Origin: Micromonospora_E sp048060115
GTDB taxonomy: Bacteria > Actinomycetota > Actinomycetes > Mycobacteriales > Micromonosporaceae
Direction: 5' to 3'
NCBI RefSeq assembly: GCF_048060115.1
Contig: NZ_JBHMIM010000033.1
Location: 13,032 to 77,031 of the forward strand
DNA: 64,000 nucleotides
Part shown: positions 34,426 to 44,299 of the stretch, in pieces
Layout of the letters: each line of letters opens with the position of its first letter
Position numbering within the stretch: position 1 is the stretch's first letter
Program-made: the position numbers and the translations under genes
The notes under the pieces: generated by a model
Seen by the model: only the letters and a program-made list of their open reading frames with translations
Databases searched by the model: none
What the model was told of the DNA's origin: nothing

Positions 34426-35716
34426 GACATCGCCGCGTGGTGCGTCCCGCCCGGCCGGGACGTACCCGACCTGTGAGGAGAGGGCTTTGACAATCCTCCC
34501 CGCCCTGAAGGACGGGGATTCCCTGGGTCGCCCCAGGGGGTTCCTGTTTCACCGACGACCGCCCCGTCCGAGAGGAGGACTCTCGTTGAGGTCTTACACC
34601 GCCTCCACAGGCAATCACGGAGAGCCCCTCCGCGAGGATGTTGCGGGCCGCGTTCACGTCCCGGTCGTGGGTCCGCCCGCATCGGCAGGTCCACGACCGG
34701 ACGGCCAACGGCAGGTGTTCAGCCCGTGCGCCGCAGGTCGAGCACAGCCGGGTCGACGGGAACCAGCGGTCCACGACCACCAGGTCCCGGCCGTACCAGT
34801 CCGCCTTGTACCGCAGCATGGTGCGGAACTGCCGCCAGGCCGCGTCGGAGATGGCGCGGGCCAGGCTGTGCATGCGGACCATGTTGCGGACCGTCAGGTC
34901 CTCGATCACGATCGTTTGGTTTTCACGAACGAGTCGAGTGGTCAGTTTGTGCAGGTGGTCGCGGCGGCGGTCGGCGATCCGGGCATGAACCCGGGCCGCC
35001 TTCAGGCGAGCTCTGGCCCGGTTCGCCGAACCTCGGGCCTTGCGCGCGAGGTGCCGCTGAGCCCGCGCCAGGGCTGCCCGGTCACGGCGTTCGTGCCTCG
35101 GGTTGGGGATCTTCTCCCCGGTCGACAGGGTGAACAGGCTGTCGAGGCCGGCGTCGACCCCCACCACGGCACCCGACGCCGGGGCCGGCTCGATCCGGTC
35201 GTCGCAGAGCAGGGACACGAACCAGCGGCCCGCCGGGTCCTGCGTCACCGTCACCGTCGACGGCACCGCACCCTGCGGCAGGGGCCGGGACCAGACGATG
35301 TCCAACGGATCGGACATCTTGGCGAGGGTGAGCCGGCCGTCGCGCCAGCGGAACGCGCTGGCGGTGTACTCCGCCGACCGCCGCGACCGCTTCCTCGACT
35401 TGAACGCCGGATACCGGGCACGTTTGGCCCAGAAGTTGGTGAACGCGGTCTGCAGGTGCCGCAGCGCCTGCTGCAGAGGGACGCAGGAGACGTCGTTGAG
35501 GAACGCCAACTCGTCGGTCCTCTTCCACCCGGTCAGCATCGCCGACGTCGCGTGGTAGGTGACCCGTTCCCGGCGTCGGGTCCACGCCTGCGTGCGGGCG
35601 GCCAGTGCCATGTTGCAGACCAGCCGGACACAACCGAACGTCCGGGCAAGCTCGGCGGCCTGCCCGGGGGTCGGAGAGAAGCGGTACTTGAACGCCCGCT
35701 TCACGGTCCTGGACAC
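34352..35716 (-). CDS. tnpB: TnpB RNA-guided nuclease of an IS200/IS605-type element
   Basis: A full TnpB: N-terminal RAFKYRFSPTPGQAAEL and the helix region; RuvC residues Asp in VVGVDAGLDSLFTLS, Glu in IVIEDLTVRNM and Asp in CRCGRTHDRDVNAARNI; zinc-binding CSTCGARAEHLP...CRCG. TnpB proteins are programmable nucleases guided by an RNA made from the element's right end; they promote retention of the element. No tnpA is adjacent. The natural family C-terminus lies near GEDC, but here the frame passes through the right end and adds 45 host-encoded residues, overlapping the VWA gene's 3' end. The start is probably GTG 35716. Confidence 0.9.
   Translation of the reverse strand: MSRTVKRAFKYRFSPTPGQAAELARTFGCVRLVCNMALAARTQAWTRRRERVTYHATSAMLTGWKRTDELAFLNDVSCVPLQQALRHLQTAFTNFWAKRARYPAFKSRKRSRRSAEYTASAFRWRDGRLTLAKMSDPLDIVWSRPLPQGAVPSTVTVTQDPAGRWFVSLLCDDRIEPAPASGAVVGVDAGLDSLFTLSTGEKIPNPRHERRDRAALARAQRHLARKARGSANRARARLKAARVHARIADRRRDHLHKLTTRLVRENQTIVIEDLTVRNMVRMHSLARAISDAAWRQFRTMLRYKADWYGRDLVVVDRWFPSTRLCSTCGARAEHLPLAVRSWTCRCGRTHDRDVNAARNILAEGLSVIACGGGVRPQRESSSRTGRSSVKQEPPGATQGIPVLQGGEDCQSPLLTGRVRPGRAGRTTRRCLTAAGKTTSATFRRRPARTPGRNR
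34470..34640 (-). ncRNA. Predicted omega RNA (TnpB guide RNA)
   Basis: In this family the guide RNA is transcribed with the 3' end of tnpB and through the element's right end; the first ~16-20 bases beyond the end act as guide. Here that would be minus-strand sequence starting just below 34487, reading AGCCCTCTCCTCACAG. The right-end hairpins supply the scaffold. Boundaries are estimates from the family, not measured. Confidence 0.45.
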
Positions 35717-35856
35717 AGTCCACAGTCCAACAATCCAACCGGTGAGCCCTGGGGTGACTTGTGGATGAACGCCGGTCCGCCTCGGCGGCGGGTCGGCTAT
35801 GCCTGCCCTGCTCCGCAGGGGTTCCTGAAGGTCGAAGTATCCACGGAAGGAATCCG
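34487..35856 (-). mobile_element. Complete tnpB-only IS200/IS605-type element
   Basis: The right end begins at 34487 (TTGACAATCCTCCCCGCCC) with the hairpin CCCCG...CGGGG and a second stem CCTGGG/CCCAGG; the left end has a perfect hairpin CCCTGC-TCC-GCAGGG (35806-35820) and runs to about 35856. There are no terminal inverted repeats or target duplications, as expected for this family. The left boundary is inferred from the 25-30 bases shared with the remnant's left end. Sole gene: tnpB. It separates the MoxR operon from the HtrA-like protease gene. Confidence 0.8.
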
Positions 35857-36762
<906 letters not shown>

Positions 36763-36836
36763 CCGGTCACGTGGGTGTCGGCCCGTATCGCCGCGTCGCT
36801 GGTGCGAGCCGGACTCAGGACGGGCGGTACTGTCGG

Positions 36837-37268
36837 ATGATGGCAGCCGGTGACGTGCGAATCAACGACTCGGTGCTGATTCCGGCGCGTGAGCTGACCG
36901 AGCGGTTCTCCCGCTCGTCCGGCCCCGGCGGCCAAGGGGTCAACACCGCCGACTCCCGGGTGGAGCTCGCCTTCGACGTCGCCGGCTCGTCGGCGTTGCC
37001 GCCGTGGCTGCGTGAGCGGGCAGTGCAACGGCTCGCCGGTCGACTCACCGACGGGGTGTTGACCATCGCCGCCAGCGAGCATCGCAACCAGCTGGCCAAC
37101 CGGGCGGCGGCCCGGGAGCGGTTGGCCGCCCTGCTGCGGGAGGCGATCGCCGCTCCCGCGCCGACACGCCGGCCCACCCGCCCGTCGCGGGCGGCGAAGG
37201 AACGGCGGATCACCGCGAAGAAGCGCCGCGGGCAGACCAAACGGCTGCGCCGCGGCGACTCGGACTGA
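36837..37268 (+). CDS. arfB: Peptidyl-tRNA hydrolase ArfB (YaeJ family)
   Basis: A 143-residue ribosome-rescue factor that releases peptides from stalled ribosomes lacking a stop codon. The catalytic GGQ motif is intact in RSSGPGGQGVNTADSRVEL; the C-terminal tail is strongly basic (KERRITAKKRRGQTKRLRR) and would sit in the empty mRNA channel. Two tandem ATG codons (36837, 36840) are possible starts. It follows the protease gene after 74 bases. Confidence 0.92.
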   Translation: MMAAGDVRINDSVLIPARELTERFSRSSGPGGQGVNTADSRVELAFDVAGSSALPPWLRERAVQRLAGRLTDGVLTIAASEHRNQLANRAAARERLAALLREAIAAPAPTRRPTRPSRAAKERRITAKKRRGQTKRLRRGDSD

Positions 37269-37296
37269 TCGCGCCGGCTCCGTACCGCCGGGTGGG

Positions 37297-38841
37297 TCAG
37301 CACCAGCAGGCGTTCGCCCAACTGTCGGTGGACCAGAAGTGCGATCCCCAGTCACCGGGGGACCACGCACCGGTCGACCAGAAGTGGCTCGACCAGGCCG
37401 GGTCGAGCCAGGAGCCGGAGCCGTCCCAGGACGGCGACGTCCAGGCCGCGCCACCCCAGGTGCGGCTGGCCCAGGAGTTGCCGGTCCACCCGTCGGCGGC
37501 CATCCGGTGGCCCAGCCACACCCCACCGTTCCAGGCCGTACGGGCACCTGAGTGGCCTGCCCAGGTGGGGCTGCTGAACGGGCCGAAGATGCTCTGCGCA
37601 CCGGTGAGCGTCACGTTGTTGCGGACCACCTTGCTGGTGCCCCGGGAATCGTCGAGGTGGCCGCTGCCGTCCGAGCGTGTCCACTGCTGGGGCTGCCACG
37701 CCGGGGTGTAGGTCAGCGCCGCGTGCAGGTTGACCGAACGCAACCCCAGGTTGGCGCCGGCACCGACGGACAGGAAGGTGCCGCTGCCGACCAGCGTCTG
37801 CTTGACCTGGTCCGGGGTGAGCCAGGGTTTGGCCTGCAGCAGCAGCGCGGCCGTCGCGGCGGTCACCGCCACCGCCTGCGACGTGCCGGTGCCACGGAAC
37901 AGGGTGCTGCCGACCCGGGCACCCGGATAGTGGTTGTCGACGTTGGAGCCGGGATTGCGCAACGACAGCACGGACTGGCCCGGGGCGAGCAGGTCCACCT
38001 GCTTGCCGGCTACGGCGAGGTTGGTGAACGGCGCGAGTTCGTCGTCGGCCGTTGTCACGGTGCCCTTGGTCAGGCTGGCACCGACGGCCACGACGTACGG
38101 ATTGCTCGCCGGGTTGTCCAACCGGCCGAAACCGTTGCCGTCGTTGCCGGCGGCGGTGACCACCACGATGCCGGCGTGCCAGGCCTCTTCGACGGCGAAG
38201 TGCAGCGGGTCGGTCCAGAACGCCGGGTTGCCGGCGCTGCCGTAGGCCAGATTCAGCACCCGGATCGGATGACTGGGATCGTGGTTGCGGTTGGCCACCA
38301 CCCAGTCGACCGCCGCGATCACCTGCGACACGTCGACGGCCCCGTTGGCGATGCCGACCTTGACCGAGGTGAGCTTCGCGTGGGGTGCCAGCCCACGCAG
38401 GCCGCTGACCGGGTCGTCGCCGACGAGGATCCCGGCAAGGTGGGTGCCATGGCCGTAGGTGTCCAGCCAGCGCAGACTGGTCGCCTGCGACTCGAAGGAC
38501 AGGTCCGGGCCGTTGACCACCTGGGCGGCCGGTAGACCGGGGACCGAGACGACTCCGGTGTCGACCATCGCGATGCCGATCCCGGTGCCGTTGAGGTGCG
38601 CGGTGGCGGGCGTGTTCGCGCCGATGATGCCGCGGATGTCGGCGAGTGAGGTACCCAGGGTTGCCCCGGGGGAGCTGTTCCAGAGGCTGGCGAAGCCACC
38701 GGCCGGCGTGCCGGGCCGCGGTGGCGGCACCGGGACGGAACCGGTCCCGACCAGTCCTGCCGCGACCAACGTCAGGACGGTCGACAGTGTGGCGATCTGA
38801 CGGCGGCGGCGTCGCGGCCACGTGGCACTCTTCGTTCGCAC
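37297..38841 (-). CDS. Secreted subtilisin-like (S8) protease with Trp-rich C-terminal repeats
   Basis: A 514-residue exported subtilase. GTG 38841 has AGGAGG nine bases upstream; the N-terminus is basic with a signal peptide (IATLSTVLTLVAAGLVGTGSV). Catalytic triad: Asp in AMVDTGV (about residue 94), His in GHGTHLAGI (about 133), Ser in GTGTSQAVAV (about 319). The last ~110 residues are unusual: Trp about every five to eight residues, as in WTGNSWASRTWGGAAWTSPS and repeated SHFWST. That tail could bind the cell wall or another surface. The C-terminus ends with two cysteines. Confidence 0.9.
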   Translation of the reverse strand: MRTKSATWPRRRRRQIATLSTVLTLVAAGLVGTGSVPVPPPRPGTPAGGFASLWNSSPGATLGTSLADIRGIIGANTPATAHLNGTGIGIAMVDTGVVSVPGLPAAQVVNGPDLSFESQATSLRWLDTYGHGTHLAGILVGDDPVSGLRGLAPHAKLTSVKVGIANGAVDVSQVIAAVDWVVANRNHDPSHPIRVLNLAYGSAGNPAFWTDPLHFAVEEAWHAGIVVVTAAGNDGNGFGRLDNPASNPYVVAVGASLTKGTVTTADDELAPFTNLAVAGKQVDLLAPGQSVLSLRNPGSNVDNHYPGARVGSTLFRGTGTSQAVAVTAATAALLLQAKPWLTPDQVKQTLVGSGTFLSVGAGANLGLRSVNLHAALTYTPAWQPQQWTRSDGSGHLDDSRGTSKVVRNNVTLTGAQSIFGPFSSPTWAGHSGARTAWNGGVWLGHRMAADGWTGNSWASRTWGGAAWTSPSWDGSGSWLDPAWSSHFWSTGAWSPGDWGSHFWSTDSWANACWC

Positions 38842-39135
38842 CGGTGAAATCCTCCTGACGCATGGCGGGACCGTGTTGTCGATGGAAGAGTCCGTCCGGG
38901 TGCGACATCCGACACGCCACGGTGGACCTGTCACGTAGCAGAAACCTCCGGACCGGGAACGAACATCCTCCTATCGTGCAGGACCTGCGGCGGGCCGGTG
39001 GACTCCGTGCGTGCTCCTCGCCGGATAACATCGATTTGTAGTGACCTGAGTTGCAGGCACTGTCAACCACGCCGACACACCTGGCGCTCGGGTGACCGGC
39101 ACACCGGTGGTGACGAGGGCGGTGAGAGGTACGAC

Positions 39136-42100
39136 GTGGCGGCGGCCGATTCGGTCACGGGAGCCCGTCCGCGTGCCTCCCTGGAGCCCTACCTCAGGCG
39201 GCAGCTGAGCCGCCCTGGGCAGCCCTGCGCGGTGTTCCTCTTCGACGTCGACTTCTTCAAGACCGTCAATGACGTCTACGGCCACCTGCGGGGCGACCGC
39301 GTGCTGCGGCAACTGGCCGACCGGGTGCGCGCGAACTGCCGAAGGCAGGACGCCCTGTTCCGCTACGGCGGGGACGAGTTCGTCGTGGTGCTGCCGGAAA
39401 CCGACCGTTCCGACGCGGTGCGGCTCGCGCTGCGGTTGACCGAGCGGATCCGGGCCACGGAGTTCGCGGGTGACCCGCCACTGCACCTGACGGTCAGCCT
39501 CGGTGTGGCGTCCGCGCCGCAGGACGGACGCACCGCCAACCAACTGCTCGATCATGCAGACCGGCGCAACTACCTGGCGAAGCGCCGTGGCCGGGACAGC
39601 GCGGTCGCCGACGATGTGGAGATCTCCGACGGGGACGGGTCACGGCTGTGGGAGCGTGACGAACCACTGCGCCGTACGCACGAGTTCCTGACCCGGCTGC
39701 AGCTGGTCGGGCGTGGTGCGGCGTGGATCCAGGGGCCACGCGGTGTGGGGCACACCCGCTTCCTCGACGAGGTCGCGCGACTGGCAACGCTGCGCGGATT
39801 CGCGGTGGTCAGGGTGCCGTCCGAGCCGGAGCCGCTGCCGCTGCCGGTCTTCGCCGAGCGGCTGCTGCTGATCGCCGACCTGGCTGCGGTGGACCGAGTC
39901 CCGGAGCTGCTGCGTGCCTGGTCCCGGCCGAGGATGTTGCCGCCGGTGCTCGGACTGGTGCGGGCCGGCACCGAGACCGGGCTGCCAGCGGTGTCGCCGA
40001 CCGCGACCAAGGTCGGCGAGCCGGTCTCGGTGGCCGGCCCGGATCCGCTGTCCGGGTCCGGGTCCGGGTCCGGGTTCGGGTTCGCCGAGGTGTACCTGCC
40101 GGAGCTGGACCGGATCGAGCTCTCCCCGTGGTCGCCGGCGACGCTGCGGATCTGGCTGCGGACCGTGCTGCGCGGCGAGCCGAGCCGGGCACTGGTGTCC
40201 TGGTTTGCCCGGCAGAGCGCCGGGTTGCCGGCCCTGGCCGCCCGGGAGCTCGACCGGGTACGCGGCCGTCGTGGCCTGGTCGGCTCGGGCACCGGCGGCT
40301 GGACGGTGAGCCCGGAACTGCTCGGCCGGCCGCAACCCCGGGTGCGGCTGCCCACGCCGATGACGCCGCTGGTGGGCCGCGACCGGCAGGTCGCCCGGGT
40401 GTGCGAGGTGCTGGCCGTTGGCCGGCTGGTTACCCTGGTCGGGGCCGGCGGGATCGGCAAGACCAGGCTGTCGCTGTCAGTCGCGGGGCAGGTCGCGAAC
40501 CGGTTCGACGACGGCGTCTGCTTTGTCGCGCTGGCGGCGGCCCGCACGGCCGACGACGTGCTGGCCGCGGTCGCCGCCGCCCTGGACGTGTCGCCCCGGC
40601 TCGATCAGTCGACCTTGGACGCTCTGGCGGAGCAGCTGGCCGATGTCGAGCTGCTGTTGGTGCTGGACAACCTGGAGCAGGCGCTGGCCGCCGGCCCGCC
40701 ACTGGGCCAACTGTTGGCCGCCGCCGGGCGCATCCGGGTGCTGGCCACCAGCCGGGAGCCGCTGGGCATCTACGGCGAGCAGGTGTTCCGGGTCCCGCCG
40801 CTGCCGTTGCCGCCGGTCGCCGACCTGCCGCAGGGTGCCGGTGCCGCTGCCGAGGCGATCGCCGCCTACCCGGCGATCGCCCTGTTCGACCAGATGGCCC
40901 GGGCGGCCGACGCCGATTTCGTGCTGACCGCCGAGTCGCTGCCGGCGGTCGCGCAGCTGTGCCGGCGACTGGACGGGCTGCCGTTGGCGATCGAGCTCGC
41001 CGCCGCCCGTACCGACCAGCTGAGCCCGGCGGCACTGCTGGAGCGGCTCGGGCCGCGACTGGACGCACTCGGCTGCGGCCCGGTGGACCGGCCGCCCCGC
41101 CAGCAGACGCTGCGGGGCACGGTCGACTGGAGCTACGGGCTGCTCGACCCGCAGCAGCAGGAGATCTTCCTCGCCGTCGCGGTCTTCCCCGCCAGCGCCA
41201 CGGCGGCGGCGATCGCGGCGGTGGCCGGGGCGCCGGCGGACCCGGTCGACGCCGTCGCGGACGGGCTGGCGGCGTTGGTCCGCAAGAGTCTGTTGGTGGC
41301 GGTGGTCGGTGTCGGCGGAAACCGGCGGTACGCCATGCTCAACACCATCGCGGCCCGGGCCCGGCAGTTGGCGCCCGCCGAGCGGCGTGGCCGGCAGCTG
41401 CGCGACTACCTGACGTACTTCGCCGATCTCGCCGACCGGGCCGGTGCCGGAATGGCTGGCCCGGAGCAGGGCCGCTGGGCCGAGGAGCTCGACCACGACT
41501 ATCTCAATCTGCGGGCCGCGCTCGATGCGGCCGTTGCCGCCGACGACCTGGCGATCGCGACCCGACTCTGCCTCGGGCTGTGGCGGTACTGGCGCAACGG
41601 CAGCCACATCCGCGATGGTCGACAATGGCTCGACCGGGTCGTCTCCGCCCCGGCCGGGCTGGCCGACGACTACCGGCGACAGCTGCTGTACCCGGCGGCG
41701 GTGCTGGCCGCGACGCAGGACGACACAGCGACCGCAGCCAGGCTCGGCGCCGACTGTCTGGTCCTCACCGAACGCGTCGGCGATCAGGAGGGCACCGCGC
41801 AGGCCCGCAACATTCTCGGCGTCGCGGCCATGCTCGCCGGCCGCTACGACGAGGCCGGTGACCATTTCCGGTACGGGTTGGAGGTGTGGCGGGAGCTGGG
41901 GGTCAAGTCCGGGATGGCGATCGCGCTCGGCAATCTTGCGAAGGTCTGCCTGCGACTGGGTGACATCGCCGACGCCGACTGGCACATCAACCAGTGTCTC
42001 GCGCTGGAACGCGAGGCCGGCAACAGCAGGGGAGTCCTGCTCGGGTTGACCTGCCTGGCCGAGATCCTGCTCGCCCGTCCGGACCCGGCCGCCGCCGCCG

Positions 42101-42576
42101 ATGTGGCCCGGTCGGCGCTGGAGTTGGCGTCCGACCTCGGTGACCTGTTCGGTGCGGCGGTAGCGTTGCATCAACTCGGCCAGTGCCGGCTCGCGGTCGC
42201 CGACCGGCCCGCCGCGCTGCGGTTGTTCGTCGTCGCGTTGCAGCGCCGCTACGAGTTGGGTGACCGGGCGGACCTGGCGACCTCGCTGGAGACGGTGGCC
42301 GAGGTGATCGTCGACGACGACCCGGCGCTGGCGGTGCGGATCCTCGCCGCCGTCGACGCGCTGCGTCGCCGCTACGGTCTCGTCGCGCCGGTCGCCGTGC
42401 AGGCCCGGTGCGACGAGACCCGCGCCGCCGGCCGGGCCGCACTCGGTGAGTCCGGGTACGCGGCCGCCTGGGACTGCGGCTCCACCACCGCATTGGACCT
42501 GATCGTCGACCAGGCACTCGACTGCGCCCCGGATGGACCACGTGACCCGGCCACGATGCTAGGGTCCCGTGGGTGA
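39136..42576 (+). CDS. GGDEF-STAND ATPase-TPR fusion protein
   Basis: A 1146-residue multidomain protein from GTG 39136, preceded by GAGAGG. Domains in order: a GGDEF diguanylate cyclase (residues ~1-160) with active site RYGGDEFVVVLPE at ~76-88 and an RRQD inhibitory site five residues before it; a degenerate P-loop-like segment (GPRGVGHTRF); a long linker with SGSGSGSG; a STAND/NB-ARC-type ATPase with Walker A GAGGIGKT at 436-443, Walker B-like LLLVLDNLEQAL and LPLAIELAAARTDQLS; a winged-helix-like part; and C-terminal TPR-like repeats (ARNILGVAAMLAGRYDEAGDHF and others). No HTH or BTAD domain is seen. It resembles AfsR-type regulators with the DNA-binding part replaced by GGDEF. The frame extends 46 codons further upstream without support. 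Confidence 0.85.
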   Translation: MAAADSVTGARPRASLEPYLRRQLSRPGQPCAVFLFDVDFFKTVNDVYGHLRGDRVLRQLADRVRANCRRQDALFRYGGDEFVVVLPETDRSDAVRLALRLTERIRATEFAGDPPLHLTVSLGVASAPQDGRTANQLLDHADRRNYLAKRRGRDSAVADDVEISDGDGSRLWERDEPLRRTHEFLTRLQLVGRGAAWIQGPRGVGHTRFLDEVARLATLRGFAVVRVPSEPEPLPLPVFAERLLLIADLAAVDRVPELLRAWSRPRMLPPVLGLVRAGTETGLPAVSPTATKVGEPVSVAGPDPLSGSGSGSGFGFAEVYLPELDRIELSPWSPATLRIWLRTVLRGEPSRALVSWFARQSAGLPALAARELDRVRGRRGLVGSGTGGWTVSPELLGRPQPRVRLPTPMTPLVGRDRQVARVCEVLAVGRLVTLVGAGGIGKTRLSLSVAGQVANRFDDGVCFVALAAARTADDVLAAVAAALDVSPRLDQSTLDALAEQLADVELLLVLDNLEQALAAGPPLGQLLAAAGRIRVLATSREPLGIYGEQVFRVPPLPLPPVADLPQGAGAAAEAIAAYPAIALFDQMARAADADFVLTAESLPAVAQLCRRLDGLPLAIELAAARTDQLSPAALLERLGPRLDALGCGPVDRPPRQQTLRGTVDWSYGLLDPQQQEIFLAVAVFPASATAAAIAAVAGAPADPVDAVADGLAALVRKSLLVAVVGVGGNRRYAMLNTIAARARQLAPAERRGRQLRDYLTYFADLADRAGAGMAGPEQGRWAEELDHDYLNLRAALDAAVAADDLAIATRLCLGLWRYWRNGSHIRDGRQWLDRVVSAPAGLADDYRRQLLYPAAVLAATQDDTATAARLGADCLVLTERVGDQEGTAQARNILGVAAMLAGRYDEAGDHFRYGLEVWRELGVKSGMAIALGNLAKVCLRLGDIADADWHINQCLALEREAGNSRGVLLGLTCLAEILLARPDPAAAADVARSALELASDLGDLFGAAVALHQLGQCRLAVADRPAALRLFVVALQRRYELGDRADLATSLETVAEVIVDDDPALAVRILAAVDALRRRYGLVAPVAVQARCDETRAAGRAALGESGYAAAWDCGSTTALDLIVDQALDCAPDGPRDPATMLGSRG

Positions 42577-43094
42577 TCGAAGCCGCTGTCCATCTCGCCG
42601 CCCAGCCCCGTCTCGACACGCTCGTCACCGAGTTGCATTCCGAGTCGCGCCGGCTGCGTACCGACTACGCCGGCGTCGCGTGGATCGGTGACCGTCCGGC
42701 CGCAGGCAGCGGCATGGCGGGCCCCGACTACACCCGCCGTGCCGTGGACGCCGTGCTGTTCCTGCCGGACACCCACTGGTACGACGTCGACACCCTCGAT
42801 GACGTGGAGGTCCAGGTGACCGCCGGGCTGCTGCAGGTCGCCCCGACCGCCCGGCAGTCCCAGGGCCTGGTCGGCGCGCTCGCCGAGCCGACGGTGGACT
42901 TCTTCGAGCACCCCGAAGGGGAGCCCGGGGTTGGTCTGTGTCTACAGGTGCGCGGGGAGATCTGGTCGAATCTGGGCGTGTCCTACCGGGTGAGTGTGCT
43001 CTGCCGCCGGGAGGCGTTGCTGCGGGTCGGCGACACCGACACCGAAGCTGACGCCGAGGACGGCGACGTCGACGGCCAGGTCTCCGCAGCCTGA
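42573..43094 (+). CDS. Hypothetical protein coupled to the GGDEF-STAND gene
   Basis: A 173-residue soluble protein with no family I recognise. It has an alternating pattern of hydrophobic strands (AVDAVLFLPD, VEVQVTAGLLQV, VGLCLQVRGEIW) and an acidic Asp/Glu-rich C-terminus. Its GTG overlaps the stop of the GGDEF-STAND gene (GTGA), so it is translated with it and is the best candidate for a partner or effector of that protein. No signal peptide or membrane segment. Confidence 0.7.
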   Translation: MIEAAVHLAAQPRLDTLVTELHSESRRLRTDYAGVAWIGDRPAAGSGMAGPDYTRRAVDAVLFLPDTHWYDVDTLDDVEVQVTAGLLQVAPTARQSQGLVGALAEPTVDFFEHPEGEPGVGLCLQVRGEIWSNLGVSYRVSVLCRREALLRVGDTDTEADAEDGDVDGQVSAA

Positions 43095-43152
43095 TTCCGC
43101 GTGGCGGCGGCCGGTCTGCCGGCACCTGAGGGCGCCGGCCTACCCTGGTCGG

Positions 43153-44052
43153 GTGACCGAGACCGGGCTCGACCGGGCCGACTGGACCCGTCGGCGCGAC
43201 GCGCACGCCGAGCGCGTCGACCGGCTGGTCGGTGGGCACTTGGAGCGCCGTCGGCGGGGCGAGGCACATCCGGTCGCTGACTTCCTGTTCACCTACTACG
43301 CGTACCGGCCGGCGCAGCTGCGTCGGTGGCATCCCGGCGCGGGGGTGGCCCTGGCCGAGGCCGATCCGGCCGAGTGGGGCCGGGATTACCACGCGGTGGC
43401 GACGGCGGCCGGTCCGGTGGTCACCGTGGACATCGCCGGGTTCCTGGCCCGCCGTGGGGCGACCGTGGCCCTGGTACGCGAGCTGCTGGCTCGTACCGAG
43501 GGCCGGCCGGGGCACTTCGGCTGCTTCGGGCTGCACGAGTGGGCGATGGTCTACCGGCAGGCGCCTGACGAGGTGCGGCACGAACGGTGGCCGTTGCGGA
43601 TGAGCCCGCAGGGCATCGCCGAGTTCGTCGACAGCCAGCGGATCCGGTGCAGCCACTTCGACGCGTACCGGTTCTTCACTCCGGCGGCCCGGCCGTTGAA
43701 CCTGTTGGCGCCGACGCGGCCGACGCAGGCCGAGTTCGAGCAGCCCGGCTGCCTGCACGCCAACATGGATCTCTACAAGCACGCGTACCGGCTGGTGCCG
43801 TTGGTGTCGGCGGAGGTCGTGGTGGACTGCTTCGAGCTGGCCCGCGACATCCGCGACCTGGACATGCGGGCCAGCCCGTACGACCTTCGGGAGCTGGGGT
43901 ATCCGCCGGTGCGGATCGAGACCCCGCACGGCCGGACCGAGTACGTGGCGATGCAGCGTGGGTTCGCCGACCGGGCGGCGGTGCTGCGTCGTCGGCTGTT
44001 GGCGGAGCTTGAGCGGTTCGACGAGGGCGAGGATCCGGCGTACCGGATCTGA
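43153..44052 (+). CDS. Conserved actinobacterial protein often labelled 3-methyladenine DNA glycosylase
   Basis: A 299-residue protein with the conserved stretch HPVADFLFTYYAYRPAQLRRWHPGAGV, HFGCFGLHEWAMVYRQ, LRMSPQGIAEFVDSQRIRCSHFDAYRFFTP and LHANMDLYKHAYRLVPLVS. Many databases call such proteins 3-methyladenine DNA glycosylase, but I see no helix-hairpin-helix or other glycosylase motif, so treat the function as unknown. The Cys/His/Asp-rich conserved patches suggest an enzyme. GTG 43153 is the likely start; no strong ribosome-binding site. Confidence 0.75.
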   Translation: MTETGLDRADWTRRRDAHAERVDRLVGGHLERRRRGEAHPVADFLFTYYAYRPAQLRRWHPGAGVALAEADPAEWGRDYHAVATAAGPVVTVDIAGFLARRGATVALVRELLARTEGRPGHFGCFGLHEWAMVYRQAPDEVRHERWPLRMSPQGIAEFVDSQRIRCSHFDAYRFFTPAARPLNLLAPTRPTQAEFEQPGCLHANMDLYKHAYRLVPLVSAEVVVDCFELARDIRDLDMRASPYDLRELGYPPVRIETPHGRTEYVAMQRGFADRAAVLRRRLLAELERFDEGEDPAYRI

Positions 44053-44299
44053 CATTTCCCGCTGAGTCCGTATTTCTGGGGTGGTTTATGACCGACGGTG
44101 CCCGGCTGCCCGGATTTGAACTTTCCAATGGTTGACCGAACCTAGACGTTCAACTAACATCAAGCGCGGCAATTCGCGCAGTGAGTGGGAAGTGGAGTGC
44201 GCAGATCCAACTGGCGTTCAAAATATCCTGGGCGAAGGACGGAAGTTGATCGTCGGGTTGGAATCAACCGTGAGGCCTCGGTTGAAAGGGAGGTCCGCT

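Noticed and set aside
43153..44052. Genuine 3-methyladenine DNA glycosylase
   Set aside because: The familiar database label is not backed by glycosylase motifs in this sequence, so only a conserved unknown is claimed.
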